Shown piece after piece: positions 25,767 through 34,666 of a stretch of 64,000 nucleotides of DNA. Position 1 is the stretch's first letter. The number at the start of each line of letters is the position of its first letter. A model generated the notes under the pieces. It ran no database searches. It worked only from the letters and a program-made list of their open reading frames with translations, and was not told the DNA's origin. Both the position numbers and the translations under genes were made by a program. This DNA comes from Bacteroidia bacterium (lineage in GTDB: Bacteria > Bacteroidota > Bacteroidia > Palsa-965), in the NCBI GenBank assembly GCA_023151315.1, contig JAKLJE010000022.1, forward strand, positions 1-64,000. Reading direction: 5' to 3'.

Positions 25767-26888
25767 TTACTGATCTGAACTTCGGTTTTCGTTCATTACA
25801 GAAGTTTGTTTCCGTATCGATGACTTGTGAAGCAACTGACACAATTCCGTAACAAGTTCTTTATCGAGTCCGAGTGATTCTCCGGCAGCTACACGTGTCT
25901 GCAGAATTTCCAGCCAGCGATCCAGTTGCAGAATTGTAATTCCATGTTCGCGTTTGTGCGCTCCGATTTTCCGGATCACCTCCATGCGGTGTGCCAGCGC
26001 CTGAATGATTTCGTCATCAATCGCATCGATTACCTGACGCAGTGAATTCAATTGTTCGCTGAAATCAGAATCATTAGTAGATTGGTCTCTGACAACCAGC
26101 TTCATCAGTAACTCTTCAAACAATCGAGGTGTCAATTGCTGTGCTGCATCACTCAAAGCTGTGGCCGGATCACGATGTACTTCAATCATGAGTCCGTCCA
26201 TATTGAGATCAAGTGCTTTCTGCGCAACAGACGCAATCATATCGCGACGACCGCAAATGTGACTCGGATCACAGAATACAGGCAATTCCTTGCAGGAACT
26301 TTTCAATGCAATTGCATTTTCCCACAACGGTTGATTTCTGTATTGTGTTTTCACCCCGGTATGAAACCCACGGTGAATCGCTCCCAACTTCCTGATGCCG
26401 GCACGGTTGAAACGTTCCAATGCGCCCATCCACAATTGCAAATCAGCATGCACAGGATTTTTTACCAGTACGGGGACGTCAGTTCCTTTCAATGCTTCAG
26501 CAATTTCCTGAACTGAAAACGGATTGACGGTTGTTCTTGCTCCTATCCATAACACATCCGTCTTGTATTTCAGTGCCAGTTCAGCGTGTTCAGTATTTGC
26601 AACTTCAACAGTGAATGGCAATCCTGTTTCGTTGCGCATCGCCGTCAACCATTTGAGAGCTGTCTCTCCGTTGCCTTCAAACGCACCGGGACGTGTACGC
26701 GGTTTCCAGACACCGGCACGGAATAAACTTACATGACCTTGCTTTGCCAGCTGTCGTGCTGTATCCAGAATCTGATCTTCACTTTCCGCGCCGCACGGAC
26801 CTGCAATGACAGGCTTTTTCCATTTGGAAGGAAGCCATTCCGAGAGCGGAACAAGATCGAGTTGAAGTTGCGATTGAGTCACACACAA
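25767..26888 (-). CDS. bifunctional DAHP synthase / chorismate mutase
   Basis: This 373-residue enzyme condenses phosphoenolpyruvate with erythrose 4-phosphate, opening the shikimate pathway, and probably also converts chorismate to prephenate. The first 265 residues are a KDPG-aldolase-like DAHP synthase, with IAGPCGAES, SLFRAGVWKPRTRPG, VLVKNPVH, FCDPSHICG and GLMIEVHRDP. Residues about 280-360 form a type II (AroQ) chorismate mutase helix bundle with LRQVIDAIDDEIIQALAHRMEVIRKIGAHKREH. The fusion is usual in Bacteroidota and gives feedback control by the mutase product. The gene stands alone on the minus strand. Confidence 0.95.
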   Translation of the reverse strand: MCVTQSQLQLDLVPLSEWLPSKWKKPVIAGPCGAESEDQILDTARQLAKQGHVSLFRAGVWKPRTRPGAFEGNGETALKWLTAMRNETGLPFTVEVANTEHAELALKYKTDVLWIGARTTVNPFSVQEIAEALKGTDVPVLVKNPVHADLQLWMGALERFNRAGIRKLGAIHRGFHTGVKTQYRNQPLWENAIALKSSCKELPVFCDPSHICGRRDMIASVAQKALDLNMDGLMIEVHRDPATALSDAAQQLTPRLFEELLMKLVVRDQSTNDSDFSEQLNSLRQVIDAIDDEIIQALAHRMEVIRKIGAHKREHGITILQLDRWLEILQTRVAAGESLGLDKELVTELCQLLHKSSIRKQTSVMNENRSSDQ

Positions 26889-26933
26889 AATTACATCTAA
26901 TTCAGGCAGAGCGCACCTTAAAAAAGGACAATA

Positions 26934-27542
26934 TCATCGCAACATAGTCTGCATCGCGTTCATTGTTTTACGGTATGCCCGCCGAAGCAATCGGTTCTTC
27001 ATCATTTCAGGATGTGCGCGACGTACTGATGGCGTATAACATGAATCGCGTCCGATCATCGATTGAAAAACCGTAGGATGATCCTTCACATCTTCAGCCG
27101 TAGAAGCTTCCGCGTAAATTTCACGCATTGCTCCGGTGTAATTGTCTGTAACCGTAATCATAATTGCACCCTGAAGATCGCTCACCGAGTATGAAATCGT
27201 TTGTGTTCCAGTATCGCAAGGATCATCAACTGATGTTTCGAAACGATTCTCTGTCAGTCGAACCGACTGAACTGCTATTGTAAATCTTGCATTGGAGCTA
27301 ACGATTTCGAGATCATTTCCCTTCTCGTTAAAATCATTGCGCAGGTCATTGATGAGTGATTGTATCTGATATGCGGAATCACTATCACTGAAGTAAGAAG
27401 CAAACAGTTCGTCGCATCCGTAATACACACGCATGTCTGAAGTTTCCAGAATTGCAGTAGTATCTTCAGGCAATTCACGTGCACACGAAATAAACACAAT
27501 GCTCAGCACCGCAGCGCTTGTCAGCCAACGCATGCGAATCAA
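26934..27542 (-). CDS. lipoprotein, unknown function
   Basis: This 202-residue lipoprotein has a signal of 20 residues and the lipobox FISC. The mature part is mixed alpha/beta. Three Cys remain after the lipobox (in YGCDEL, DPCDTG and DSCYTP). A basic C-terminal tail ends the protein. No family was recognised. It overlaps the preceding beta-barrel gene by four bases (ATGA), so the two are translationally coupled and may act together in the envelope. Confidence 0.8.
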   Translation of the reverse strand: MIRMRWLTSAAVLSIVFISCARELPEDTTAILETSDMRVYYGCDELFASYFSDSDSAYQIQSLINDLRNDFNEKGNDLEIVSSNARFTIAVQSVRLTENRFETSVDDPCDTGTQTISYSVSDLQGAIMITVTDNYTGAMREIYAEASTAEDVKDHPTVFQSMIGRDSCYTPSVRRAHPEMMKNRLLRRAYRKTMNAMQTMLR

Positions 27543-28186
27543 ATTGCAATTGACAATCCGATGTGACCGATATTCCCGAAACTGAAATCCAACATTGAAT
27601 ACTTATTACGAGTCGGCTTTACGTCTGCGCCATTGTAGTAGAAATCCTCGTGCACATTATAGAGAAATGCTTCTGCACGGTACTCAGCAAAAACAGAAAT
27701 CCGTTTCGTTGCCTTGAATTCGGCACCCAGAGAAGTCACTAACCCGCCACCGTTCATTCTGCGCTGTGAAATTCCCAACGGGCCGAAACATCCTGCTACA
27801 TCATGCTCACTGAAAACATTTCTATAGGCCAGATCTGCCGCAGTATAGAAAGTCCAGCGCGGCGACACTGCGAAGTTTCTTTGAATACCGAGACGCAATG
27901 TAGTCCGGTTATCAAATCCATCACCGTAATGAATGAGCATCGGAATGTCAGGCTTGAATGTGGTACTCACGTGCTCCACTCCGGCTCTGAGTTCATACTT
28001 GCCGATCATGCGATTCACTTGTACGCCCGGTAAAAACGCCGGATGAAATCCATACATGCCTGTGCTGTAATGTCCGGCTGCGATTATCCCGATTTTCCAT
28101 TTCGGCGCATTGTCGTCGGATCCGCCAGTGGCGAAGGCTGGTTGAAAGAAACACAGCAAAAAGGCGGCAAAAATGACATTTCTCAT
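27539..28186 (-). CDS. outer-membrane beta-barrel-like protein
   Basis: This 215-residue protein has a signal peptide ending near AFATG. The mature part is made of alternating hydrophobic and polar residues ending in aromatic or small residues, as in small outer-membrane barrels: WKIGIIAAGHYS, YELRAGVEHV, TLRLGIQRNF, RISVFAEYRAEAF and a C-terminal strand HIGLSIAI. It ends within the start of the lipoprotein gene. Function is unknown; about eight strands are possible. Confidence 0.75.
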   Translation of the reverse strand: MRNVIFAAFLLCFFQPAFATGGSDDNAPKWKIGIIAAGHYSTGMYGFHPAFLPGVQVNRMIGKYELRAGVEHVSTTFKPDIPMLIHYGDGFDNRTTLRLGIQRNFAVSPRWTFYTAADLAYRNVFSEHDVAGCFGPLGISQRRMNGGGLVTSLGAEFKATKRISVFAEYRAEAFLYNVHEDFYYNGADVKPTRNKYSMLDFSFGNIGHIGLSIAI

Positions 28187-28286
28187 GATCGTTGTTTAGT
28201 ATAAAGTCGCTGGATCTGGATTGCGGTTGCCTCTTTACCTACAAATAGGTATTGTCGGCCGTCGCCGGATTGCCTTGCTTTGTACC

Positions 28287-28442
28287 ATGCAACAGGATAA
28301 TATCAAAGGATTTCACCCTTCACGACCACAGAACGTGCCGTGCATTCTGTTGCAGTTATTCCCGGATGCCACTTCCAAGAAAGGCAAATGCTGTAAACGC
28401 TACAAGAAAGAAAAGCGTTGTAAGAAATGTCCGAACGACTGA
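28287..28442 (+). CDS. small Cys/Lys-rich protein
   Basis: This 51-residue protein starts at the ATG at 28287, with an open frame extending upstream to 28221. It ends in KKGKCCKRYKKEKRCKKCPND, a Lys-rich cluster with four Cys in two pairs that could bind metal. I recall similar short proteins with a GKxCKxYKKxKRCKxCP tail in other Bacteroidota, which supports it being real. It is convergent with the SCO1 gene, six bases away. Function is unknown. Confidence 0.6.
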   Translation: MQQDNIKGFHPSRPQNVPCILLQLFPDATSKKGKCCKRYKKEKRCKKCPND

Positions 28443-28448
28443 GATCAA

Positions 28449-29102
28449 TTACTGTTTGCCGGCCGTTAGGATTTTCAGATCACTGATCAGACGTTCGATT
28501 TCTTTATCCTCAGTACCATCGTAAAGACCTCTGATGTGACCATCTGCATCCACCAGTGCAAAGTTCTGTGAGTGTACAAAATCTTCTTTGCTGCCATCGC
28601 CTTCAGTATCGGAAACCAAATATGATTTTCTTGCGAGACGATAAATTTCAGTTTTCTCTCCGGTAACAAAATGCCACTGCTTTACATCAGCACCGTATTT
28701 CAAAGCATGTGCAGCAAGTACAGGAACAGAATCGTTCTCAGGATTCACAGTGTGTGAAATAAAAGCAATCTTGTCGTTGCCTTTGTATGCTTCATACACT
28801 TTGCTCAGATTGGTATTCATGATCGGACAAATGCCCTGACAGTTCACGAAGAAAAAATCCACCACAGTAATCTTGCCGGCGAAATCTTTTCGGGTGATCG
28901 TATCACCGACCTGATTGATCAGTTTGAAATCGGAAACAACATAATGCTTACCCGGATCAGTGCTCTTCTTCAAGCCCGCTTCCAAAGGATCGTAATACGG
29001 TATTTCACGCAACGCTTCATCATGCGGAAAAACCAACCACGCCCCTACTAAAATTGCAACTCCTGCTCCTGCAACCGCAAGTGATCGTTGTACTGAATTC
29101 AT
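28449..29102 (-). CDS. SCO1/SenC-family thioredoxin-like protein
   Basis: This 217-residue membrane-anchored protein has one N-terminal membrane segment (about 5-25) and a periplasmic thioredoxin-fold domain. The copper/redox site VNCQGICP (CxxxCP) and the later ligand His in DFVHSQNFALVD are both present. SCO proteins deliver copper to the CuA centre of cytochrome oxidase or act as thiol-disulphide reductases. It follows a MORN-repeat gene by three bases, so they are probably co-transcribed. No oxidase genes lie in the window. Confidence 0.93.
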   Translation of the reverse strand: MNSVQRSLAVAGAGVAILVGAWLVFPHDEALREIPYYDPLEAGLKKSTDPGKHYVVSDFKLINQVGDTITRKDFAGKITVVDFFFVNCQGICPIMNTNLSKVYEAYKGNDKIAFISHTVNPENDSVPVLAAHALKYGADVKQWHFVTGEKTEIYRLARKSYLVSDTEGDGSKEDFVHSQNFALVDADGHIRGLYDGTEDKEIERLISDLKILTAGKQ

Positions 29103-29105
29103 CGG

Positions 29106-30098
29106 TTAATGATTGTGTCCGTCATGTTCATTATGTCCGGCAGGAAGCTGTTGTTGAGGCTGAGGATTTGTTTCAACCGGTTTAGGATTAGGATGAGCTC
29201 CTGTAAATGTTCCTGAAACAACCTGACCGCCCTTGTATTTGACTGTTGCCGTCTTCTTTCCTGCTTCTGAACTTTCTGTCCAAGTACCTTCACGCAAGCC
29301 GTTTTTAAACTGACCTTGTAAATAAGGACTTCCGCTTTCGTAGAATTCATTCCACTTACCTTCTTCTTTACCCTGCACGTAAAAGCCTTTCACTTTTACT
29401 TTCCCGTTTTCATGAAACTCAACATATTCTCCTTCAATTTCATTATTCTTATATGTGGCTTTACTGTAAACGTTGCCGTTCTCGTAGTACGTGGTCATCA
29501 AACCTTCAAGACTTCCGTTTATATAGTTTGATTCTGTATTGAGTTTCCCGCCGGAATAGAACCACTTGTTTACTCCGTGGCGCACACCATTTACAAAGTG
29601 TCCTTCTTCAACCATTCGGTTCTGTGAATTGTACACTTTCTTCGTACCATGAAGCTTTCCGCCCTTGAATTGTTCTTCCGTTTTAAGTCGCCCGCCTGTA
29701 TAGTATGTTCTTCTGTAACCATCAAGTGAATCATTACGATAGAATTCTTCTTTTGTGATATAACCCGCACGATCTGCAACAAGAAACAAACCGTTCTTCT
29801 TGCCCATGTCATATGTCTCAATGAATGAAAGCAGAGTAAGCCCTAACGGATAAGCCACGAAAGTTCCGTGCTTCAATCCGTTTACGTAATAACCTCTCCA
29901 CTCGTAACCGGTAAGTTTCTCCACCCACAACCCGTGTTTTTGTCCGGCTGCGTTCAATTGATTGGTGTCTCCGCCTCCGGCATTAAAAGTTTCATAAACC
30001 GGAGTTTGTGAAAGTCGGAAGTAGTGATTGCCTTCAGTATCTGATGCATTAAGCAGAGTTAAGGCTGAAGCGAAAAACAGCGTAAACAGAGTTTTCAT
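29106..30098 (-). CDS. secreted MORN/YwqK-repeat protein with His-rich tail
   Basis: This 330-residue protein has a signal peptide to about residue 18. About nine MORN/YwqK repeats follow with the pattern (N/K)GxxxGxxxxYxxxGxxxxExxYxxG, for example in NGVRHGVNKWFYSGGKLN. The C-terminus ends in Pro/Gln-rich sequence and GHNEHDGHNH, which has four His in a short span. Its partner three bases downstream is a copper-type SCO1 protein, so the His tail might hold metal; that is inference. Repeats of this kind are often annotated as an antitoxin, but no toxin is present. Confidence 0.85.
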   Translation of the reverse strand: MKTLFTLFFASALTLLNASDTEGNHYFRLSQTPVYETFNAGGGDTNQLNAAGQKHGLWVEKLTGYEWRGYYVNGLKHGTFVAYPLGLTLLSFIETYDMGKKNGLFLVADRAGYITKEEFYRNDSLDGYRRTYYTGGRLKTEEQFKGGKLHGTKKVYNSQNRMVEEGHFVNGVRHGVNKWFYSGGKLNTESNYINGSLEGLMTTYYENGNVYSKATYKNNEIEGEYVEFHENGKVKVKGFYVQGKEEGKWNEFYESGSPYLQGQFKNGLREGTWTESSEAGKKTATVKYKGGQVVSGTFTGAHPNPKPVETNPQPQQQLPAGHNEHDGHNH

Positions 30099-30159
30099 AG
30101 GATAATTTTATAGCGTTAAAAGTACAGCAAAAATCATGCAGAAATTCCTTCCTGCTCAT

Positions 30160-30888
30160 CTATTTGCTCTCGTAAATTATTTCAAGTTTAGGTGAATTAT
30201 AAATAGCGTCCGGCGATACCGCTTCGTCCTTATTGCTCACAGTACCTCCGTAAGTCGATGATAACTCCTTCTGCTTTTGTGCGGAAATGTCGAAATCAGC
30301 CACGGTTCCGGTTGGACACAATTTCAACATCATCGATTTATCATATACTTTCCAGACTACTTCTGAACTGTAAACTTTCGAGTCATCCCAATTAAGAACA
30401 GGATCGAAAGGTTTCCGCGCATATGTGCGCACGGTTTCGCGCATCGACCTCACTTTGCTTTCATTGAGCACCTTACTTGCATCCTTCAAACGAAGCAGAC
30501 ACACCGAGCCGTCGGCAGATGAAGCCACGAAATCTGTTAATGGTGTTGCACGAACCGAATCCTGTACATCCATCACCATAAGCAAACCATCTTTCTTGCG
30601 CTGTAAAACCAGCCCCACGTGATTATACTTTCCTCCAACAAGCTGATGCAGTAATTCTGCCTGCGGACTTCTGCTGTTAATCATGATAATATCGCCGTCA
30701 AATACCGGAGGCAATGCTTTACTGAATACAGTGTCACTCTTCGGAGCTGAATTGATTGCTTGCGCTACAGCTCGTTCTGCAGAATCAGCAGAGGTGTTTA
30801 CGGTTTCGTTTTTATCTGCTGTATCCGGAGATCCGCATGAGAACAACAGCGTTAACGCTGCGAAGGAAATTACATTTCTTAAAGCCAT
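30160..30888 (-). CDS. YiiX/NlpC-P60-like lipoprotein with Ser at the expected Cys position
   Basis: This 242-residue lipoprotein starts at 30888, chosen because it gives a clean signal with lipobox LFSC; a longer frame adds 19 residues. The domain resembles the YiiX/permuted NlpC-P60 family: FDGDIIMINSRSPQAELLHQ, then GGKYNHVGLVL, where the His is expected to be catalytic. In the family, as I recall it, the late motif reads YCSELVW; here it reads YSSEVVW, so the nucleophile Cys is replaced by Ser. The protein may be inactive or altered. It overlaps the end of corA by 10 bases. Confidence 0.8.
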   Translation of the reverse strand: MALRNVISFAALTLLFSCGSPDTADKNETVNTSADSAERAVAQAINSAPKSDTVFSKALPPVFDGDIIMINSRSPQAELLHQLVGGKYNHVGLVLQRKKDGLLMVMDVQDSVRATPLTDFVASSADGSVCLLRLKDASKVLNESKVRSMRETVRTYARKPFDPVLNWDDSKVYSSEVVWKVYDKSMMLKLCPTGTVADFDISAQKQKELSSTYGGTVSNKDEAVSPDAIYNSPKLEIIYESK

Positions 30889-31949
30889 TTCTTGATTCGG
30901 AAAAAGACAAACAGAATAACAACAATCACAATCATTACCAACCATACAATGTAATAACCGAATTGTGTATGAAGTTCCGGCATGAACTCAAAGTTCATTC
31001 CGTAAACACCCACAATAAACGTCAACGGCACGAAAATCGTAGTAATGATCGTCATCGTTTTCATGACTTCATTCATACGATTGCTCATACTCGACATATA
31101 CAGATCAATCATGCCGCCGATGAGATCACGGTAAAATTCGACTGTATCAATTACACGGATAATATGATCCTGTGCATCCCGCAGATACACAAAGGTGGAA
31201 TCCGAAATCAAATCTGACTCACTGCGTTCAATATTGTTCACCATATCACGCATCGGCCATACCGATTTACGTAAATATGAAATCTCCCGCTTCATTTCAT
31301 GCAATCTGCGTATGGTTTCATTTTTCGGATTTCCCACCAACTCGTCCTCCATGCGCTCCAATGCATCACCGAAATGTTCCAGCACTTCAAAATATGAATC
31401 AACAACAGCGTCGATCAAACAGTATGCGAGATAATCAGCGCTGCTTTTACGTATGCGACCTTTGCCCTGACGAATTCGTGTGCGAATGATATCAAACACA
31501 TCTCCGCCGTTTGCTTCCTGAAAAGAAATCACAGTTTTCTTATTCATCAGCAGAATCGTAAGCTGCTCCGAAACGTACATTTCATTTTTCGATTTGCACT
31601 CTTCATCCTCGTAAATCATCCGCATGATGTTTACCAGATAGTTATCGTACTCCTCGAACTTCGGACGCTGATTTGTATTTACAATATCCTCAAGTGTCAA
31701 CGGGTGAATGTCATACATCTTCCCGATCTTCTCTACGAGAGCAGTGTCATGAACGCCTTCCACGTTGATCCATCGGATCATTCCGTTTCGTACGTTGACC
31801 ATGCTCGCTTCAATATCCGTGTGACGCGTTTCGGAAAAATCAAACTCGTTGTATTCTAGAATGGTTACAACAGGCTGAGCAGTAATTCTCTTCCCGATGT
31901 ACGTTAACGTTCCGGGAGGTGCGCCAATAAGTTCTGATTCTTCACGCAT
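30879..31949 (-). CDS. corA: CorA-family magnesium/cobalt transporter
   Basis: This 356-residue inner-membrane channel is for divalent cations, mainly Mg2+ and Co2+. A large cytosolic alpha/beta domain and long stalk helix lead to two C-terminal membrane segments. The first is followed by the signature GMN in VYGMNFEFMPEL, the selectivity loop, and the second ends in the basic tail FFRIKKWL. The length is standard. Its end overlaps the start of the YiiX-like lipoprotein, so both may be translated together. Confidence 0.95.
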   Translation of the reverse strand: MREESELIGAPPGTLTYIGKRITAQPVVTILEYNEFDFSETRHTDIEASMVNVRNGMIRWINVEGVHDTALVEKIGKMYDIHPLTLEDIVNTNQRPKFEEYDNYLVNIMRMIYEDEECKSKNEMYVSEQLTILLMNKKTVISFQEANGGDVFDIIRTRIRQGKGRIRKSSADYLAYCLIDAVVDSYFEVLEHFGDALERMEDELVGNPKNETIRRLHEMKREISYLRKSVWPMRDMVNNIERSESDLISDSTFVYLRDAQDHIIRVIDTVEFYRDLIGGMIDLYMSSMSNRMNEVMKTMTIITTIFVPLTFIVGVYGMNFEFMPELHTQFGYYIVWLVMIVIVVILFVFFRIKKWL

Positions 31950-31984
31950 GAGAAAGGAAAATTACGAAATATTAGCAGAGTTTA

Positions 31985-32635
31985 TTACAACACCGCCGAG
32001 CTTACGATTCCAACCCGAACATTCAGCATAAAGTTACGACCGTAATCTGCGGACAATCCCGCTGATTTACGAAGGGGATTGGTCATGCTGATTCCAGTGC
32101 TTACCATTAAACAGCGATCCGCTCCCAATGGGAAAAGCACTTTCGAACCTGCGTCAAACGTCCACGACATCATGCGACCCGAACTAACTTTCCACAACTC
32201 CAATCCTAAGGGGTTGCCGAAAAAACCATAACGGATTCCGTCTTTACGCTGTGCGGGAACGTAGTAAGTTACACCGTGAGGACACATTAACGGACCCAGG
32301 ATAACAGTTAAGAGTTCTTCTGCTGTATTCGCATGCGATAAGTTCCACCACTCCGGCTGTCGATAGAGCAATAGCGGTATACCCAATCGTCCGTAAACAT
32401 CGGATTGCTCATTGCCTCCGATTCCGAAATGCCAGTTGAGATAAAGATTTTCCGCACCCGTAATCCGCACTTCTGCATCCAGCCCCAATCCGTAAACTCC
32501 GCGTGTTCCGAAACCGGAATTAAAATCCGCAGTAGGACCGAAGTAACCCTCCTGCGCCTGCGAAGGAAATACGGTACAAAGCACAAATAATATGACAACC
32601 AGATTGCGCACTAATCGCAAGTTAATCAACTTCAT
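31985..32635 (-). CDS. outer-membrane beta-barrel-like protein
   Basis: This protein has 216 residues from the ATG at 32635. The signal peptide ends near PSQAQE. The mature part has strand patterns such as YGLGLDAEVRI, NLYLNWHFGIGG and a C-terminal strand NFMLNVRVGIVSS. Two Cys are present (MCPHG and DRCLM). No catalytic motif is visible. The start lies 14 bases inside the end of rsmI, so it is likely in the same transcript, although the functions look unrelated. Confidence 0.72.
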   Translation of the reverse strand: MKLINLRLVRNLVVILFVLCTVFPSQAQEGYFGPTADFNSGFGTRGVYGLGLDAEVRITGAENLYLNWHFGIGGNEQSDVYGRLGIPLLLYRQPEWWNLSHANTAEELLTVILGPLMCPHGVTYYVPAQRKDGIRYGFFGNPLGLELWKVSSGRMMSWTFDAGSKVLFPLGADRCLMVSTGISMTNPLRKSAGLSADYGRNFMLNVRVGIVSSAVL

Positions 32636-33335
32636 TGTCATCGGAAACATCATCCGAACTCTCAACAGCGTCCGGACCGATAATAATCACGATTTCTCCT
32701 TTTACCGTTTTCGAAGAGAAGTGCTGATGAACCTCTTCCGCCGTTCCGCGGAAAGTTTCTTCATGAAGCTTAGTGAGTTCCCGGCTTACAGAAACGCTGC
32801 GCGTTGCTCCGAAATACTGAGCAATCTCTTCCAGAGCTTTCACTAATCGGAAGGGCGATTCATAGAGTATCACCGTTTTACCCAGCGAAGCAAGATGTTC
32901 AAGACGGGTTTTTCGGCCTTTTTTCTGCGGAAGAAATCCTGCAAAGTAAAACTGATCACAAGGCAATCCGGATTGCACCAATGCAGGTACAAATGCCGTC
33001 GGGCCCGGCAAACATTCCACCTCAATGCCTCGCTTCACGCATTCACGCACGAGTAAAAATCCGGGATCGGAAATTCCCGGTGTGCCCGCGTCACTCACCA
33101 ATGCCACGTTTGCGCCAGCGGCAATTTTATCCGCGATAAACTCAACAGTTTTATGTTCGTTGTGCGCATGATGCGAATGCAAAGGCTTGCTGATCTCGTA
33201 GTGCTTGAGAAGAAACCCTGTTGTGCGTGTATCTTCCGCAAGAATAAAATCCGCTTCCCGCAAAATACGTAAAGACCGAAGCGTGATATCTTCCAGATTA
33301 CCTATCGGTGTCGGAACCAGTGTGAGCTTTGCCAT
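32622..33335 (-). CDS. rsmI: 16S rRNA (cytidine-1402-2'-O)-methyltransferase
   Basis: This 237-residue tetrapyrrole-methylase-fold enzyme methylates the 2'-OH of C1402 in 16S rRNA. Diagnostic motifs are LVPTPIGNLEDITLRSLRIL, ILAEDTRTT, ALVSDAGTPGISDPG and LPGPTAFVPALVQSGLP, followed by YESPFRLVKAL. A short acidic tail follows. The M28 peptidase gene ends two bases upstream of the start, and the beta-barrel gene starts inside its end. Confidence 0.96.
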   Translation of the reverse strand: MAKLTLVPTPIGNLEDITLRSLRILREADFILAEDTRTTGFLLKHYEISKPLHSHHAHNEHKTVEFIADKIAAGANVALVSDAGTPGISDPGFLLVRECVKRGIEVECLPGPTAFVPALVQSGLPCDQFYFAGFLPQKKGRKTRLEHLASLGKTVILYESPFRLVKALEEIAQYFGATRSVSVSRELTKLHEETFRGTAEEVHQHFSSKTVKGEIVIIIGPDAVESSDDVSDDNEVD

Positions 33336-33337
33336 CT

Positions 33338-34666
33338 TCAGTTCATCAATACGTTGGTGAAATCGCGAAGCAGTCGGAAAAGATCGTCAAACTCCGTTAA
33401 CGGAAGTGTTTCTCTTCGGTCGCACGTATCGTGATAGGCTTTGATACCGCCAAGTGTGTAAATGTAAAATGCAGGCACACCGCGCTCCGTAAAAAAGTGA
33501 TGATCGCTGATTGCAGCTTTACCCCGCGGTTTTATCTGAGGCAGATAATTTGAAGAATCATTGAGCGATTTAAGCAGCGTGAATTCCTTATTGAACAAGG
33601 TTGCATTAACAACAGTGATTCCTTCATCACCTGTTCCGAGAATATCCATGTTGATCAGGAAGCGGATTCGGGCAAGCGGGAACAAAGGATGTTGCACGAA
33701 ATAGGCAGAACCTATCAATCCCACTTCTTCTGCACTGAAAGCAATAAACACGATAGAATATTTCGGTGCGTTTTCGGGTTTACTGTAATGCTTCGCAAGA
33801 TTGAGTAACATAGCAACACCACTTGCATTGTCATTGGCTCCCGGGAAATACACTTCTTTGCCCATGTGACCAAGATGGTCATAATGCGCAGTGAAAACGA
33901 TGAAGCTGTCAGGCTGTGCCGTACCGCGGATGTAACCTGCAACATTTCGTGATGTATACTCTTTCAGAAACTTTGCACCGATACGAATATCAATTTCCGT
34001 GGCAGCAGATAATGAAGGATCTATTTCAACAACCGGCACAGTTGACTGCACCATTGAAAAGTCCCACGCCGTTAATTTAGAACACTGATCCGTTCCTTCA
34101 ATGTGATTCATCTTCACAGGCAGAAGGATTCCTTTCACATTCAAAGGGTATTTCACGAAGTTGATCATCTTCGCCAGATCTTTTTTATCGCGCACTCCGG
34201 CAGTATCTACCAGAACAAAAACTTTCCTGTGATCTTCCGCCATGAATGCATCCCATTTAGATGGAACCGATGCGATGGAAGAATCCAGTCGTTTTACTTT
34301 GTAATGTCCTTTTATGGATGGAGATGAACTGCGCACGAGAAATTTTTCTCCGGGCATGCACTTCTCGGCTGCACGATCACCGAAATGAAAAGTCATTTCC
34401 ACGCGCCCCGGAAAAGTGTTGACCGGGAAACGGAATTCCTGGAAATAACTTCCTGTTTTTTCGAATGACAGCAATCCGAATGATTTGAACTCATTGGAAA
34501 TATATTCCGATGCTATCTTGTCGCCATTGAACACGTAGCCTCTTCCATGCATAACAGGAGAAGCGAGTGTATCCACAACCTTACGTGCATATGCTTTATC
34601 CTGAGCCGCAACAAATCCGCCGCTCAGAATCAAGAATAGAAATCCGTTAAGGATGCGTGAATGCAT
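33338..34666 (-). CDS. M28-family zinc peptidase
   Basis: This 442-residue exported aminopeptidase-like enzyme has a signal peptide ending near FVAAQ. Zinc ligands are visible in order: His in FTAHYDHLG, Asp in GANDNASG, the Glu pair in FSAEEVG, Asp in NMDILG and His in KAYHDTCD. This is the full M28 set, so it should be active. Residues before about 240 hold an inserted PA-like domain. It probably trims peptides in the periplasm. It abuts the next gene with no gap and lies two bases from rsmI. Confidence 0.93.
   Translation of the reverse strand: MHSRILNGFLFLILSGGFVAAQDKAYARKVVDTLASPVMHGRGYVFNGDKIASEYISNEFKSFGLLSFEKTGSYFQEFRFPVNTFPGRVEMTFHFGDRAAEKCMPGEKFLVRSSSPSIKGHYKVKRLDSSIASVPSKWDAFMAEDHRKVFVLVDTAGVRDKKDLAKMINFVKYPLNVKGILLPVKMNHIEGTDQCSKLTAWDFSMVQSTVPVVEIDPSLSAATEIDIRIGAKFLKEYTSRNVAGYIRGTAQPDSFIVFTAHYDHLGHMGKEVYFPGANDNASGVAMLLNLAKHYSKPENAPKYSIVFIAFSAEEVGLIGSAYFVQHPLFPLARIRFLINMDILGTGDEGITVVNATLFNKEFTLLKSLNDSSNYLPQIKPRGKAAISDHHFFTERGVPAFYIYTLGGIKAYHDTCDRRETLPLTEFDDLFRLLRDFTNVLMN

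Noticed and set aside
29106-30098. MORN/YwqK protein as the antitoxin of a toxin-antitoxin pair
   Set aside because: The label is common in databases, but no toxin-like partner is adjacent, and the protein has a signal peptide, which argues for an envelope role.
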